DNA of 13,747 nt from Mailhella sp. (GTDB taxonomy: Bacteria; Desulfobacterota; Desulfovibrionia; Desulfovibrionales; Desulfovibrionaceae). Positions 1-7,498 of this stretch are shown here, in pieces. Location: assembly GCA_017411945.1 (NCBI GenBank), contig JAFQPD010000041.1:1-13747 (forward strand), written 5' to 3'. Numbering within the stretch: position 1 is the stretch's first letter; each line of letters begins with the position of its first letter. The position numbers and the translations under genes are program-made. Below the pieces are notes generated by a model that had not been told where the DNA came from, did no database searches, and saw only the letters and a list, made by a program, of their open reading frames with translations.

Positions 1-80
1 TCCATATTTTCCCCGACACCAGCAAGCCCGGAGCCGGAAAGAACGCCAAGAAGGCGTCCGGCAAAGGCGGAGGTAAGTAA
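1..80 (+). CDS. rimP: C-terminal end of probable ribosome maturation factor RimP (partial)
   Basis: An open frame enters from the left edge and stops at TAA 78-80. It encodes 26 residues that end in a Lys/Gly/Ala-rich basic tail (…KNAKKASGKGGGK). Too little remains to show a domain. The RimP call rests on position: rimP normally lies directly upstream of nusA in bacterial nusA-infB operons and helps 30S subunit maturation. The nusA Shine-Dalgarno sequence lies inside the last codons and only 3 nt separate this stop from the nusA start, which suggests translational coupling. The reading frame is clear. The identity is inferred from context. Confidence 0.6.
   Translation, partial: HIFPDTSKPGAGKNAKKASGKGGGK
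69..74 (+). promoter_or_regulatory. Ribosome binding site of nusA
   Basis: GGAGGT lies 9 nt before the ATG at 84 and sits inside the final codons of the upstream gene. It fixes the nusA start and indicates coupling to the preceding cistron. Confidence 0.8.
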
Positions 81-83
81 AAC

Positions 84-1349
84 ATGAGTCTGGAACTGAA
101 GAAAGCTATCGAACAGATCAGCAAGGACAGGGGCCTCGATCGCGACATGCTCGTGAGCACCCTTGAAGAAGCTGTGCGTACCTCTGTCATCCGCAAGTAC
201 GGCGACGATCTGGACGTGGAAGTTCATTACAGCGACGATACCGGCGACATCGAAGTCTTCCAGTTCAAGTTCGTGGTGGAAGAAGTCGAGAATCCTCTCA
301 CTCAGATCTCCCTCGAAGACGCCCGCGAACATGACCCTTCCATCCAGCTTGATGACGAAATGGGCTTCCGCCTCAAGGTGGAAGATCTGGGCCGCATCGC
401 CGCCCAGTCTGCCAAGCAGGTCATCATCCAGCGCATGCGCGATGCCGAGCAGGAACAGGTCTACAACGAGTTCAAGGATCGCGTGGGCGAGATCGTCAGC
501 GGCATGATCCAGCGCCGCGACAAGGGCGGATGGGTCATCAACCTCGGCCGTACCGAAGCCCTTCTCGCCAAGGAGGAGCAGATCCCCCGCGAACATTACA
601 AGCGCAACGACCGCATCCAGGCTCTCATCATCGATGTGCGCCGTGAAGGCCGCGGCCCTCAGGTCATCGTTTCCCGCTCCCATCGCGACTACATGGCCGC
701 CCTGTTCCGCCGCGAAGTGCCCGAAGTGGACGACGGCGCCGTGCAGATCATGGGCGTCGCCCGCGACCCCGGTTCCCGCGCCAAGGTGGCCGTGCTCTCT
801 CGTGAGCGCGACATCGATCCCGTGGGCGCCTGCGTTGGCGTGCGCGGTTCCCGCATCCAGAACATCGTGCAGGAACTGCATGGCGAACGTATCGATATCG
901 TGGTCTGGAGCCCCGACATCGCTACCTACGCCCGCAATGCTCTGGCTCCCGCCGTTGTCTCCCGCATCACCGTGGACGAAGCCAGCAACCTGCTCGAAGT
1001 GACCGTGCCCGACGATCAGCTCACCAACGCCATTGGCCGCAAGGGCCAGAACGTGAAGCTTGCCGCCAAGCTGCTGGGCTGGAAGATCGATATCTTTACC
1101 GAATCCCGCTACAGCGAGGCCAACGCCTCCGGCTGCGGCCTTGAACAGGTCGCCAGCGTGGCGGAGATAGCTGTGGATCGTCTCATGGAAGCCGGTTTCA
1201 ACTCTCTGGAAGCCCTGCGTGGAGCTTCCGACGAAGAACTGGCCGAACGCCTGGAACTGACCGCCGCCCGCATCGCTGACCTGCGCGCCGCGGTGAACTT
1301 CCTGAGCCCTGTTGTGGACGGTGAAGCCGCCGAGGCGGAAGAGGAATAA
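84..1349 (+). CDS. nusA: Transcription termination/antitermination factor NusA
   Basis: NusA binds RNA polymerase and nascent RNA in the cytoplasm. It modulates pausing, intrinsic termination and antitermination. The 421-residue product has the family order: an N-terminal RNA polymerase-binding domain (about 1-125), an S1 domain (about 134-200), KH1 with a GVRGSRI loop (about 246-275) and KH2 with an IGRKGQNV loop (about 315-337). A single helix-hairpin-helix segment follows (about 365-408), then an acidic tail ending EAEEE. E. coli NusA is longer (495 residues) and has two C-terminal acidic repeat domains, so this form is intermediate between that and the short Gram-positive type. The start at 84 has a good GGAGGT upstream. 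The gene is followed after 4 nt by ylxR. Identity is very secure. Confidence 0.98.
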   Translation: MSLELKKAIEQISKDRGLDRDMLVSTLEEAVRTSVIRKYGDDLDVEVHYSDDTGDIEVFQFKFVVEEVENPLTQISLEDAREHDPSIQLDDEMGFRLKVEDLGRIAAQSAKQVIIQRMRDAEQEQVYNEFKDRVGEIVSGMIQRRDKGGWVINLGRTEALLAKEEQIPREHYKRNDRIQALIIDVRREGRGPQVIVSRSHRDYMAALFRREVPEVDDGAVQIMGVARDPGSRAKVAVLSRERDIDPVGACVGVRGSRIQNIVQELHGERIDIVVWSPDIATYARNALAPAVVSRITVDEASNLLEVTVPDDQLTNAIGRKGQNVKLAAKLLGWKIDIFTESRYSEANASGCGLEQVASVAEIAVDRLMEAGFNSLEALRGASDEELAERLELTAARIADLRAAVNFLSPVVDGEAAEAEEE

Positions 1350-1353
1350 GAGC

Positions 1354-1608
1354 ATGACGGAAAGGCGTGAGCCTGTCCGCATGTGCGTCATATGCAGACA
1401 GCGCTTTGCCAAGTCGCAGCTCCTGCGCCATGTGCCTGCCGCTGAAGGTGCCGCAGGGAACGGGCTTGAAGCTGACGAGACTGCGGTGAAGACGGGCCGG
1501 GGCTGGTATGTATGCCAGTCCCCGCAGTGCCGGGAACGTTTCGCAGGCATGAAATTCAGGCGCAAATCTCAAAAGGGGAGCAAGAATGGAAAAAATAAAA
1601 GTCACTGA
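1354..1608 (+). CDS. ylxR: YlxR/RnpM-family RNA-binding protein (DUF448)
   Basis: This is a small basic protein of 84 residues. It carries the family signature GRGWYVC at about 48-54, matching the usual GRGxYVC, and an N-terminal CVIC at 11-14. Four cysteines (C11, C14, C54, C59) form two pairs that could bind a metal. The C-terminus is very basic (RRKSQKGSKNGKNK). YlxR proteins bind RNA, and the Bacillus subtilis homologue RnpM was reported to modulate RNase P. The role here is inferred from the family. I chose ATG 1354 because GAGGA at 1341-1345 precedes it and the homology starts there. An in-frame ATG at 1312 lies inside nusA and adds only unconserved residues. The end overlaps the infB start by 23 nt, which suggests translational coupling. 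Confidence 0.9.
   Translation: MTERREPVRMCVICRQRFAKSQLLRHVPAAEGAAGNGLEADETAVKTGRGWYVCQSPQCRERFAGMKFRRKSQKGSKNGKNKSH
1575..1580 (+). promoter_or_regulatory. Ribosome binding site of infB inside ylxR
   Basis: GGGGAG lies 5 nt before the infB ATG at 1586 and inside the ylxR coding sequence. Ribosomes translating ylxR therefore pass over the infB initiation region. This site supports 1586 as the infB start. Confidence 0.7.
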
Positions 1609-4600
1609 TGCCGCTGCCGAGCTGGGCATTGCCCCGGCCGAACTGGTGGCCCGTTTGGGAAAGCTTGGCGTGAAGAAAACCGCCAAGGGTTCTCTCTCCC
1701 CTGAAGAATTCGAAAATGTGAAGAAGTCGGAGGCCTCTGTGGAAGTTGTCCGCAAAGATGTAAGCAAGGACGTCATAGTGCGTCGTCGTTCCAAGCCGGC
1801 CGCGGCCCCTGCCGCTGCCGATCCTGCGGCTGAAGAGAAGCCTGCTTCTCCTGCGGCCGCCGAAGTCAAGGCCGCTCCTGCGGCCCCTGCCGCGCCTGTG
1901 GAAGCCAAGGCCGAAGCCGCCGCTGAAAGGGCTCCCAAGGCTGCCAAGCCTGCAGAAGAAGCCAAGGCCGAGAAGCCCCGCCGCGCCCGTGTGGTGGAGC
2001 CCAAGCCTGCCGCTCCTGCCGCCCGTATCGTGACTCCCAAGGCTGAGCCCAAGGCCGCTGTGGTGGTCGAAGCCCCTAAGGTCGAAGCCAAGGCCGAAGA
2101 AAAGGCCGAAGCTCCCAAGCTTGCCAAGCCTGCAGAAGAAGCCAAGGCCGAGGCTCCTCGCCGTGCCCGCGTGGTGGAAGCCAAGCCGGCCGCGGCCCCT
2201 GCCGCCCGCATCGTGACTCCCAAGGCTGAGCCCAAGGCCGCTCCTGCCGCCAAGGTCGTCGCCGCGCCTGAAGCCAAGGCTGCGGTGAAGGCAGAAGCCC
2301 CCAAGGCCGAACGCCGTTCTTCCGCCGCCTTCACGGCCGAGCCCGAAGGCTCTTCCCAGCCCAGCCTCCTGCCTCCCGTGCAGGAACGCCGTCGTGAAGA
2401 GAAGCCTGAGGCCGAAGAGGCCCGCAAGCCTGCTCCTGCCGAGAATGCCGCTCCTCGCGTGCGCGTCATCTCCCGGCCCGATCCCACGCAGGCCCGCATC
2501 GTGCGCCCTGCTGCGCCCGGCGAAGGCCGTCCTTCCCGCGACGGCGAAGGCCGCGGCGGCCGTGATGGTCGTGACGATCGCGCTCCTCGCGGCGATATGC
2601 GCGGTCCTCGCGGTCCCCGTCCTGCCGACGGTCGTGACGGCCGCGATGCCGACAGCCGCGATCGTGACAGCGCACGCGGTCCTCGCGGTCCCCGTCCTGG
2701 CGGCCCGCGCCCCGGAGGACCTCGTCCCGGCGGCTTCGGCGGCGGCGCTCCCTTTGCTGCTCAGCCTCCCATGGAAAACGAGCAGAGCCGCAAGAAGCGC
2801 AATACCAAGAGCCGTCACTCCAGCAACGACTTCCCGCGCGAGAACGAGGATTTCTCCCGTACTCGTCATGCTGCTCCTGACTTCCATGATATGATGGATG
2901 AAGACGGCGGCATGGTGCGCCGTCGTTCCCACAAGCCCAAGAAGCAGCACCATCAGGCTCCCGTTGCTTCCACTGCGCCCATGAAGGCCGCAAAGCGCAA
3001 GCTGCGCGTGGAAGAATCCATCCGCGTGTCCGACATGGCCCATCAGATGGGCGTGAAGTCCAGCGAGATCATCAAGATCCTGTTCGGCCTTGGCGTCATG
3101 GCTACCATCAACAATGCGCTGGATATCGACACCGCCACCCTCGTGGCTGCCGAATTCGGCTATGAAGTGGAAAAGGTGGGCTTCTCTGAAGAAGATATCC
3201 TCACCTCCGTGGCCACTGCCGATACCCCCGAAATGCTCAAGGGCCGTCCTCCTGTCGTGACCATCATGGGCCACGTCGACCATGGCAAGACCTCTCTGCT
3301 CGACGCTATCCGCAAGACCAGCGTCACCAGCGGCGAAGCCGGCGGCATCACTCAGCATATCGGCGCCTACCATGTGAAGACCAAGCGCGGCGATATCGTG
3401 TTCCTCGATACTCCCGGCCACGCGGCCTTCACCGCCATGCGCGCCCGCGGCGCCCAGCTCACCGACCTCGTGGTGCTCGTGGCTGCCGCCGACGACGGCG
3501 TCATGGACCAGACCCGCGAAGCTATCAACCACTCCCGCGCCGCCGGTGTTCCCATCATGGTGGCCGTGAACAAGATCGATAAGGAAACCGCCAACCCCGA
3601 CCGTGTGCTCCGCGAGCTCGCCGAACTCGGCCTTCAGGCTGAAGACTGGGGCGGCGACACCATCGTGGGCATGGTCTCCGCCAAGACGGGCAAGGGCCTC
3701 GACGATCTGCTCGAGCTCATTGCCCTTCAGGCCGAAGTGCTCGAACTCAAGGCCAATCCCGACAAGCCCGCCCGCGGCCACGTTGTGGAAGCCAAGCTGG
3801 ACAAGGGCCGTGGCCCTGTGGCCACTGTGCTCGTGCAGGAAGGTACGCTCCGTCAGGGCGATATCTTCGTGTGCGGCGTATTCTCCGGCCGCGTGCGCGC
3901 CATGTTCAACGACCAGGGTCGCAAGATCAAGGAAGCCGGTCCTTCCATGCCTGTTGAGATCCAGGGCTTCGACGGTGTGCCGGAAGCCGGTGAAGAATTC
4001 GTGGTTCTCGCCGACGAAAAGACGGCCCGCCGCATCGCCGAATCCCGTGCCACCAAGCTGCGCGAGAAGGAACTGGCCAAGAGTTCCCGCGTGACCCTCG
4101 AAAACTTCCTCAGCCAGCGTGCCGACGCCAAGGAAGCCCTCGTGCTCAACGTGGTGCTCAAGGCCGACGTGCAGGGCTCTCTGGAAGCCATCACCGAATA
4201 TCTGCGCAAGATCGGCACGGAAAAGGTGCGTATCGAGATCATCCACGGCGGCGCCGGCGCCATCTCCGAATCCGACGTCATGCTCGCTACGGCTTCCAAT
4301 GCCATCATCATCGGCTTCAACGTGCGTCCTACCGCCAAGGTGAAGGAAGTGGCCGAACAGGAGCAGGTGGATATCCGCTTCTACGATATCATCTACAAGC
4401 TGGGTGAAGAGATCAAGGCCGCCATGGCCGGTCTGCTGGCTCCTGTGTCCAAGGAAGTGTACCTCGGCCAGGCCGAAGTGCGCGACACCTTCTCCGTGCC
4501 CAAGGTCGGCGTTATCGCCGGCTGTATGGTCACCGATGGCAAGCTCACCCGCTCCGCCCTTGCCCGCCTCCTGCGCGACGGCGTGGTGGTCTACACCGGC

Positions 4601-4753
4601 AAGATCGCATCCCTCAAGCGCCATAAGGACGATGCCCGCGAAGTTGTGCGCAACCTCGAATGCGGCGTCGGCCTCGAAAACTTCCACGACATCAAGATCG
4701 GCGACGTCATCGAAGCCTTCGAAATGGTGGAAGAAGCTGCTTCCCTTGACTAA
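1586..4753 (+). CDS. infB: Translation initiation factor IF-2
   Basis: IF2 is the GTPase that places fMet-tRNA on the 30S subunit and promotes subunit joining. The product has 1055 residues, against 890 in E. coli. The extra length is in the N-terminal linker. Order: a small IF2 N-terminal domain (1 to about 48), a low-complexity Ala/Pro/Lys/Glu linker (about 60-290), an Arg/Gly/Asp/Pro-rich stretch (about 300-395), and a second IF2_N domain (about 470-535). The GTPase domain follows, with G1 GHVDHGKT at 562-569, DTPGH at 608-612, NKID at 662-665 and SAK at 698-700. Domains II, III and the fMet-tRNA-binding C2 domain reach the end. All GTPase motifs are intact. The linker holds an internal duplication, listed separately. 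The start is set by GGGGAG upstream and by the conserved MEKIKVTDAAAELG start. Several in-frame ATGs in the linker could in principle give shorter isoforms, but none has a clear Shine-Dalgarno. Confidence 0.98.
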   Translation: MEKIKVTDAAAELGIAPAELVARLGKLGVKKTAKGSLSPEEFENVKKSEASVEVVRKDVSKDVIVRRRSKPAAAPAAADPAAEEKPASPAAAEVKAAPAAPAAPVEAKAEAAAERAPKAAKPAEEAKAEKPRRARVVEPKPAAPAARIVTPKAEPKAAVVVEAPKVEAKAEEKAEAPKLAKPAEEAKAEAPRRARVVEAKPAAAPAARIVTPKAEPKAAPAAKVVAAPEAKAAVKAEAPKAERRSSAAFTAEPEGSSQPSLLPPVQERRREEKPEAEEARKPAPAENAAPRVRVISRPDPTQARIVRPAAPGEGRPSRDGEGRGGRDGRDDRAPRGDMRGPRGPRPADGRDGRDADSRDRDSARGPRGPRPGGPRPGGPRPGGFGGGAPFAAQPPMENEQSRKKRNTKSRHSSNDFPRENEDFSRTRHAAPDFHDMMDEDGGMVRRRSHKPKKQHHQAPVASTAPMKAAKRKLRVEESIRVSDMAHQMGVKSSEIIKILFGLGVMATINNALDIDTATLVAAEFGYEVEKVGFSEEDILTSVATADTPEMLKGRPPVVTIMGHVDHGKTSLLDAIRKTSVTSGEAGGITQHIGAYHVKTKRGDIVFLDTPGHAAFTAMRARGAQLTDLVVLVAAADDGVMDQTREAINHSRAAGVPIMVAVNKIDKETANPDRVLRELAELGLQAEDWGGDTIVGMVSAKTGKGLDDLLELIALQAEVLELKANPDKPARGHVVEAKLDKGRGPVATVLVQEGTLRQGDIFVCGVFSGRVRAMFNDQGRKIKEAGPSMPVEIQGFDGVPEAGEEFVVLADEKTARRIAESRATKLREKELAKSSRVTLENFLSQRADAKEALVLNVVLKADVQGSLEAITEYLRKIGTEKVRIEIIHGGAGAISESDVMLATASNAIIIGFNVRPTAKVKEVAEQEQVDIRFYDIIYKLGEEIKAAMAGLLAPVSKEVYLGQAEVRDTFSVPKVGVIAGCMVTDGKLTRSALARLLRDGVVVYTGKIASLKRHKDDAREVVRNLECGVGLENFHDIKIGDVIEAFEMVEEAASLD
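1931..2242. repeat. Duplicated linker segment inside infB (two copies, 180-183 bp apart)
   Basis: Copy 1 spans about 1931-2059 and copy 2 about 2111-2242. They share a 30-bp identical block (1943-1972 and 2123-2152, offset 180) and a 33-bp identical block (2027-2059 and 2210-2242, offset 183). The offset shift is a one-codon insertion, so the reading frame is kept. The encoded unit contains KPAEEAKAE, PRRARVVE and AARIVTPKAEPKA. A further 25-bp block at 1791-1815 recurs at 2181-2205. The near identity at nucleotide level suggests recent duplication or gene conversion within the disordered linker. Confidence 0.85.
2601..2699. repeat. Short in-frame direct repeat in the Arg/Gly-rich part of infB
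   Basis: A 24-bp sequence encoding GPRGPRP occurs at 2601-2624 and again, identical, at 2676-2699, 75 bp apart. It is followed by PGG-type triplets (PGGPRPGGPRPGG). It forms part of the IF2 linker and has no function of its own that I can see. Confidence 0.75.
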
Positions 4754-4763
4754 AAAGAGAGAA

Positions 4764-4788
4764 TTGTGGGGGAGCTTCTCCCCCACAG
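4764..4788 (+). terminator. Perfect GC-rich hairpin just after infB
   Basis: GTGGGGGAG (4766-4774) pairs perfectly with CTCCCCCAC (4778-4786) across a 3-nt loop, extended by T4765:A4787. It begins 11 nt after the infB stop. No T-run follows, so it may be an RNA 3'-end stabiliser or a poor intrinsic terminator rather than a complete one. Confidence 0.5.
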
Positions 4789-4882
4789 CTCCATAATTCG
4801 TGAGGCCGGTGCCGCCGGAACTGTGTTCCGCCAGCATCGGCCTCATGGCTTATATGCGCATTGCAGAGTATTCTGCCAAAGA

Positions 4883-4920
4883 AAAGCCCGAAGTGCGGTC
4901 AGCACTCCGGGCTTTCGTTT
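4883..4920. terminator. Bidirectional intrinsic terminator between infB and opgH
   Basis: AAAGCCCG (4883-4890) and AGTGC (4892-4896) pair with GCACT (4902-4906) and CGGGCTTT (4908-4915), with one A/C mismatch and a 5-nt loop. The plus-strand tail is CGTTT. The minus-strand tail reads CTTTTCTTT, which is more T-rich. It is placed to stop both the infB operon and the convergent opgGH transcript. Confidence 0.8.
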
Positions 4921-4938
4921 ACACGATCAAAAGTCTTT

Positions 4939-4985
4939 GGAAGAGGGGGGAGAAAGTTTTTCTCCAGAAAGGTACTCCCCCTTCC
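4939..4985. repeat. Compound hairpin downstream of opgH, possible REP-like element
   Basis: Two nested inverted repeats fit one structure. The outer arm GGAAG-a-GGGG (4939-4948) pairs with CCCCCTTCC (4977-4985). Inside it, GGAGAAA (4949-4955) pairs perfectly with TTTCTCC (4959-4965) across a 3-nt loop. It starts 16 nt beyond the opgH stop codon. It could protect or end the opgH message, or be a copy of a dispersed intergenic palindrome. A single window cannot show whether it recurs. Confidence 0.5.
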
Positions 4986-5001
4986 CCACACGCAACATGT
5001 C

Positions 5002-7464
5002 CTAACGCTGGCACACGCCCCATTCGCAGCCTTTGTCCGGGGGGAGTTCCCACACGCGTCGATGCAGTTCGTGCAGAAGGTGCGGGTCCGTGAGGAATTC
5101 GGACTTTTCCTGCCTGCTGAGTTTTGCAGGGCCTAGCTCAAGAGCTTTTTCGAGCAGTGTGCGGTTGGCTTGCGTGCGCGCTTCGCTTACGGGCTGTTCC
5201 CATACGCGGCGGCGTATAAGTGCGATATGCAGGGCATGGACGCGCGGGATGACCACGGCGCGGGTGAATCCAAGGGAAGCTTCGATGAAGAAGGGGCAGT
5301 AGCGTTCCGGGCGCTTGGCTTCCTGGTGCATATCGGCCTGTTCAGGGGCTTCACTGAGTTCGGAGGCGGTGACGAAAAGTCCCATGCGGCGAGCGGCAAG
5401 GCCCCAGCTCACGCGGCTGGTGAACACCGAGAGCGGAATGGAGAAGGCGAGGCCGAAGGCTATGGGCGAGAACCACCAGAAGAAGCCGGGATTGATGAGC
5501 CACATGAGGCCGCCCCAGACTATGCCGAGAAGGGTGCTCCACCAGTGGAAGCGAATGGCGTCTTCCCAGCTGGTTCCTGTGTCGTCACGGTTCTGCACGT
5601 TCCAGCCGACCTTCCAGCCCAGCAGAGTGGTCACGACGAAGAAGCTGTGGAATATCATGCGGATCGGGGCAAGCATGGTGGAGATGAGTATTTCTGCGAG
5701 CACGCTCATGCACATGTTGAAGAAGCCGCCGAAGTTCTTGGAACTGCCCCGGCAGGCTGTGAGGGCGATGGCAAAGACCTTGGGCATGAAGAGCATGACA
5801 GCGGTGCTTCCCAGAAGGAGCAGGGCCCACTGTGGGTACCAGGTAGGCCATATGGGGAATAGGGTAGGCGTGCTGGGGAAGTAGGAAGGCGGGATGAAGG
5901 CTTCGCTCACGGCCTGTATGGAGCTGAACACGAGGAAGAACAGCCAGAGCAGAGCGGAAGCGTAGGACATGATGCCGTTGATGAACAGGGCGCGATGCGT
6001 GGGGAAGATGCCGCCGGAGAAGATGAGGCGGCTATGCTGGAGATTGCCCTGGCACCAGCGGCGGTCGCGTATGAGCTCATCAATGAGCGTGGGGGGGCTT
6101 TCTTCCCACGAGCCGTCGAGGTCGTAGGCCAGCCATACGCCGTAGCCGGCGCGGCGCATGAGGGCGGATTCCACGAAGTCGTGGCTCATGATATCGCCGG
6201 CAAGGGGGCCTCGCCCGGGCAGGGAGGGCAGTTCGCAGTGCTTGATGAAGGGGCGCGTGCGTATGATGGCGTTATGCCCCCAGAACTGGGCGTCGCCCAG
6301 CAGCCAGAAATGCAGGCCGGTGGCGAAGATGGGGCCGTAAAGATGGTTGGCGAACTGCTGGACGCGGGCCACGAGGCTGTTCATGTTCACAGCCAGCGGC
6401 GGGGTTTGCAGTATGCCCATCTCAGGGTGCAGTTCCATGGATTTCACCATGCGCACCATGGTGCGGCCGCTCATGACGCTGTCGGCATCGAAGACGATCA
6501 TGTAGCGGTAGTGCGCGCCCCAGCGGCGGCAGAAATCGGCCACGTTGCCGCTCTTGCGCTTGGTGTTGTTGCGGCGGCGGCGATAGAAGATATGCCCGAA
6601 GGCTTCCTCGCGGCGACAGAATTCGTACCAGGCTTCTTCTTCGGCCACCCAGGCTTCGGGGCTGGTGGAGTCGCTGAGGATGAAGATGTCGAATTTTCCG
6701 CTTTCTCCCGTGGCAACGAGGGAATGCCAGGTGGCGGCTATGCCTGCCATGTATTTATGCGGGTCTTCGTTATAGACTGGGAAGAGTATGGCGGTGCGGC
6801 AGTCGTCGGCTATGTTCACGGCGTCGCATCCGGCCGTGGGGGCAAAACGGTCCACCTTGCGCATGAGCTGCCAGCACCCGGCGGCACACATCCAGAAGCC
6901 TATGGATATCCACCCGAAAAGTATGGCAAAAAGAACAGAAGTCGTTACCTTCACGGCTTCTATGCCCTGCTCGGGGAAGATATTGTACATGATGAACGCG
7001 CCTATGATGGCAGGCACGAGTATGAGCGTCATGAGCAGGGAGCGGCGGCGTCCGGCCACCTTGCCCCATTCCTGCTGCTTCAGCTGGCGTTCCGCGCTGT
7101 CTTTCCACGAGGCGCGCAGAGGCACGCTGGGGGCAAGGGCGCGGAAGAGGCGGCGGAAGGTCTTCTTGAGGATGCTCATCCATGGTGTGCGGTCCAGCTC
7201 TTCGGGGAGCATGGTGCTGCGCTTCATGGGGGGCACGGAGGTCAGATGGGGCTTGTCGTCGCTGGGGATGAGTTCCCGGCCGCGTTCAGCAAGGATGAGG
7301 TGCAGGTTTTCCAGTGCTTCGGCGTAGGTGAGGTGCTCGGAACGGCAGCGTTCAAGGCTTTTGAAGGCTATTTCAACGCTTTCCGTAGGTGGCAGGTCGA
7401 GCCCGCGAGCGTAGAGGAGCACTCTGTCGCGGACTTGGAAGTCCTTATCCTGATAGGAGTTCAT
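5002..7464 (-). CDS. opgH: Glucans biosynthesis glucosyltransferase H (OpgH/MdoH)
   Basis: OpgH is an inner-membrane family 2 glycosyltransferase. It polymerises glucose from UDP-glucose into the linear beta-1,2 backbone of osmoregulated periplasmic glucans. The 820 residues are close to the 847 of E. coli OpgH. Visible features: two N-terminal membrane segments (about 143-165 and 175-200); a cytoplasmic GT2 domain with nucleotide-binding D265 (LSDSTS), DAD at 326-328, the catalytic-base region HDFVE (D429, E432) and a DRRWCQGN motif at 467-474, equivalent to QxxRW; then several C-terminal membrane helices (about 500-700). Key residues are all present. The start at 7464 has AAGGA close upstream. 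opgG lies 42 nt upstream on the same strand, as in the enterobacterial opgGH operon. OpgH in E. coli also links nutrient state to cell size through FtsZ. I cannot tell whether that applies here. Confidence 0.97.
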   Translation of the reverse strand: MNSYQDKDFQVRDRVLLYARGLDLPPTESVEIAFKSLERCRSEHLTYAEALENLHLILAERGRELIPSDDKPHLTSVPPMKRSTMLPEELDRTPWMSILKKTFRRLFRALAPSVPLRASWKDSAERQLKQQEWGKVAGRRRSLLMTLILVPAIIGAFIMYNIFPEQGIEAVKVTTSVLFAILFGWISIGFWMCAAGCWQLMRKVDRFAPTAGCDAVNIADDCRTAILFPVYNEDPHKYMAGIAATWHSLVATGESGKFDIFILSDSTSPEAWVAEEEAWYEFCRREEAFGHIFYRRRRNNTKRKSGNVADFCRRWGAHYRYMIVFDADSVMSGRTMVRMVKSMELHPEMGILQTPPLAVNMNSLVARVQQFANHLYGPIFATGLHFWLLGDAQFWGHNAIIRTRPFIKHCELPSLPGRGPLAGDIMSHDFVESALMRRAGYGVWLAYDLDGSWEESPPTLIDELIRDRRWCQGNLQHSRLIFSGGIFPTHRALFINGIMSYASALLWLFFLVFSSIQAVSEAFIPPSYFPSTPTLFPIWPTWYPQWALLLLGSTAVMLFMPKVFAIALTACRGSSKNFGGFFNMCMSVLAEILISTMLAPIRMIFHSFFVVTTLLGWKVGWNVQNRDDTGTSWEDAIRFHWWSTLLGIVWGGLMWLINPGFFWWFSPIAFGLAFSIPLSVFTSRVSWGLAARRMGLFVTASELSEAPEQADMHQEAKRPERYCPFFIEASLGFTRAVVIPRVHALHIALIRRRVWEQPVSEARTQANRTLLEKALELGPAKLSRQEKSEFLTDPHLLHELHRRVWELPPDKGCEWGVCQR

Positions 7465-7482
7465 AAGGATCCTTTTTTTGCC

Positions 7483-7498
7483 GGAGGGCAGCCCCTCC
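7483..7498 (-). other. Stem-loop in the opgG-opgH gap
   Basis: GGAGGG (7483-7488) pairs with CCCTCC (7493-7498) across a 4-nt loop. In the minus-strand transcript it lies between the opgG stop and an A7 run that leads into the opgH Shine-Dalgarno. There is no following U-run, so it does not look like a terminator. It may affect processing or opgH translation. Confidence 0.4.

Noticed and set aside
1198..2499. A 433-codon minus-strand frame opposite the nusA end, ylxR and the IF2 linker.
   Set aside because: Ala/Ser/Gly-rich composition mirrors the repetitive IF2 linker. It has no ribosome binding site or family resemblance.
2590..2990. Internal in-frame ATGs in the infB linker as starts of short IF2 isoforms, as in E. 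coli.
   Set aside because: None of the ATGs near 2598, 2770 or 2981 has a clear Shine-Dalgarno at proper spacing. Possible, but not supported.
1556..4846. A 1096-codon open frame on the minus strand, antisense to infB.
   Set aside because: infB is certain on the plus strand. The antisense translation is a His/Gly/Ala-rich shadow with no domain, and third-position GC bias removes stop codons from this frame.
4766..5136. Several small plus-strand frames after infB and over the opgH 3' end.
   Set aside because: They run through the hairpins and the antisense of opgH, lack ribosome binding sites and resemble no known protein.
7465..7474. Palindrome AAGGATCCTT at the opgH start as a hairpin hiding the Shine-Dalgarno.
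   Set aside because: A 10-bp palindrome with no loop cannot fold fully on itself, so sequestration within one transcript is unlikely. I keep it only as part of the gap description.
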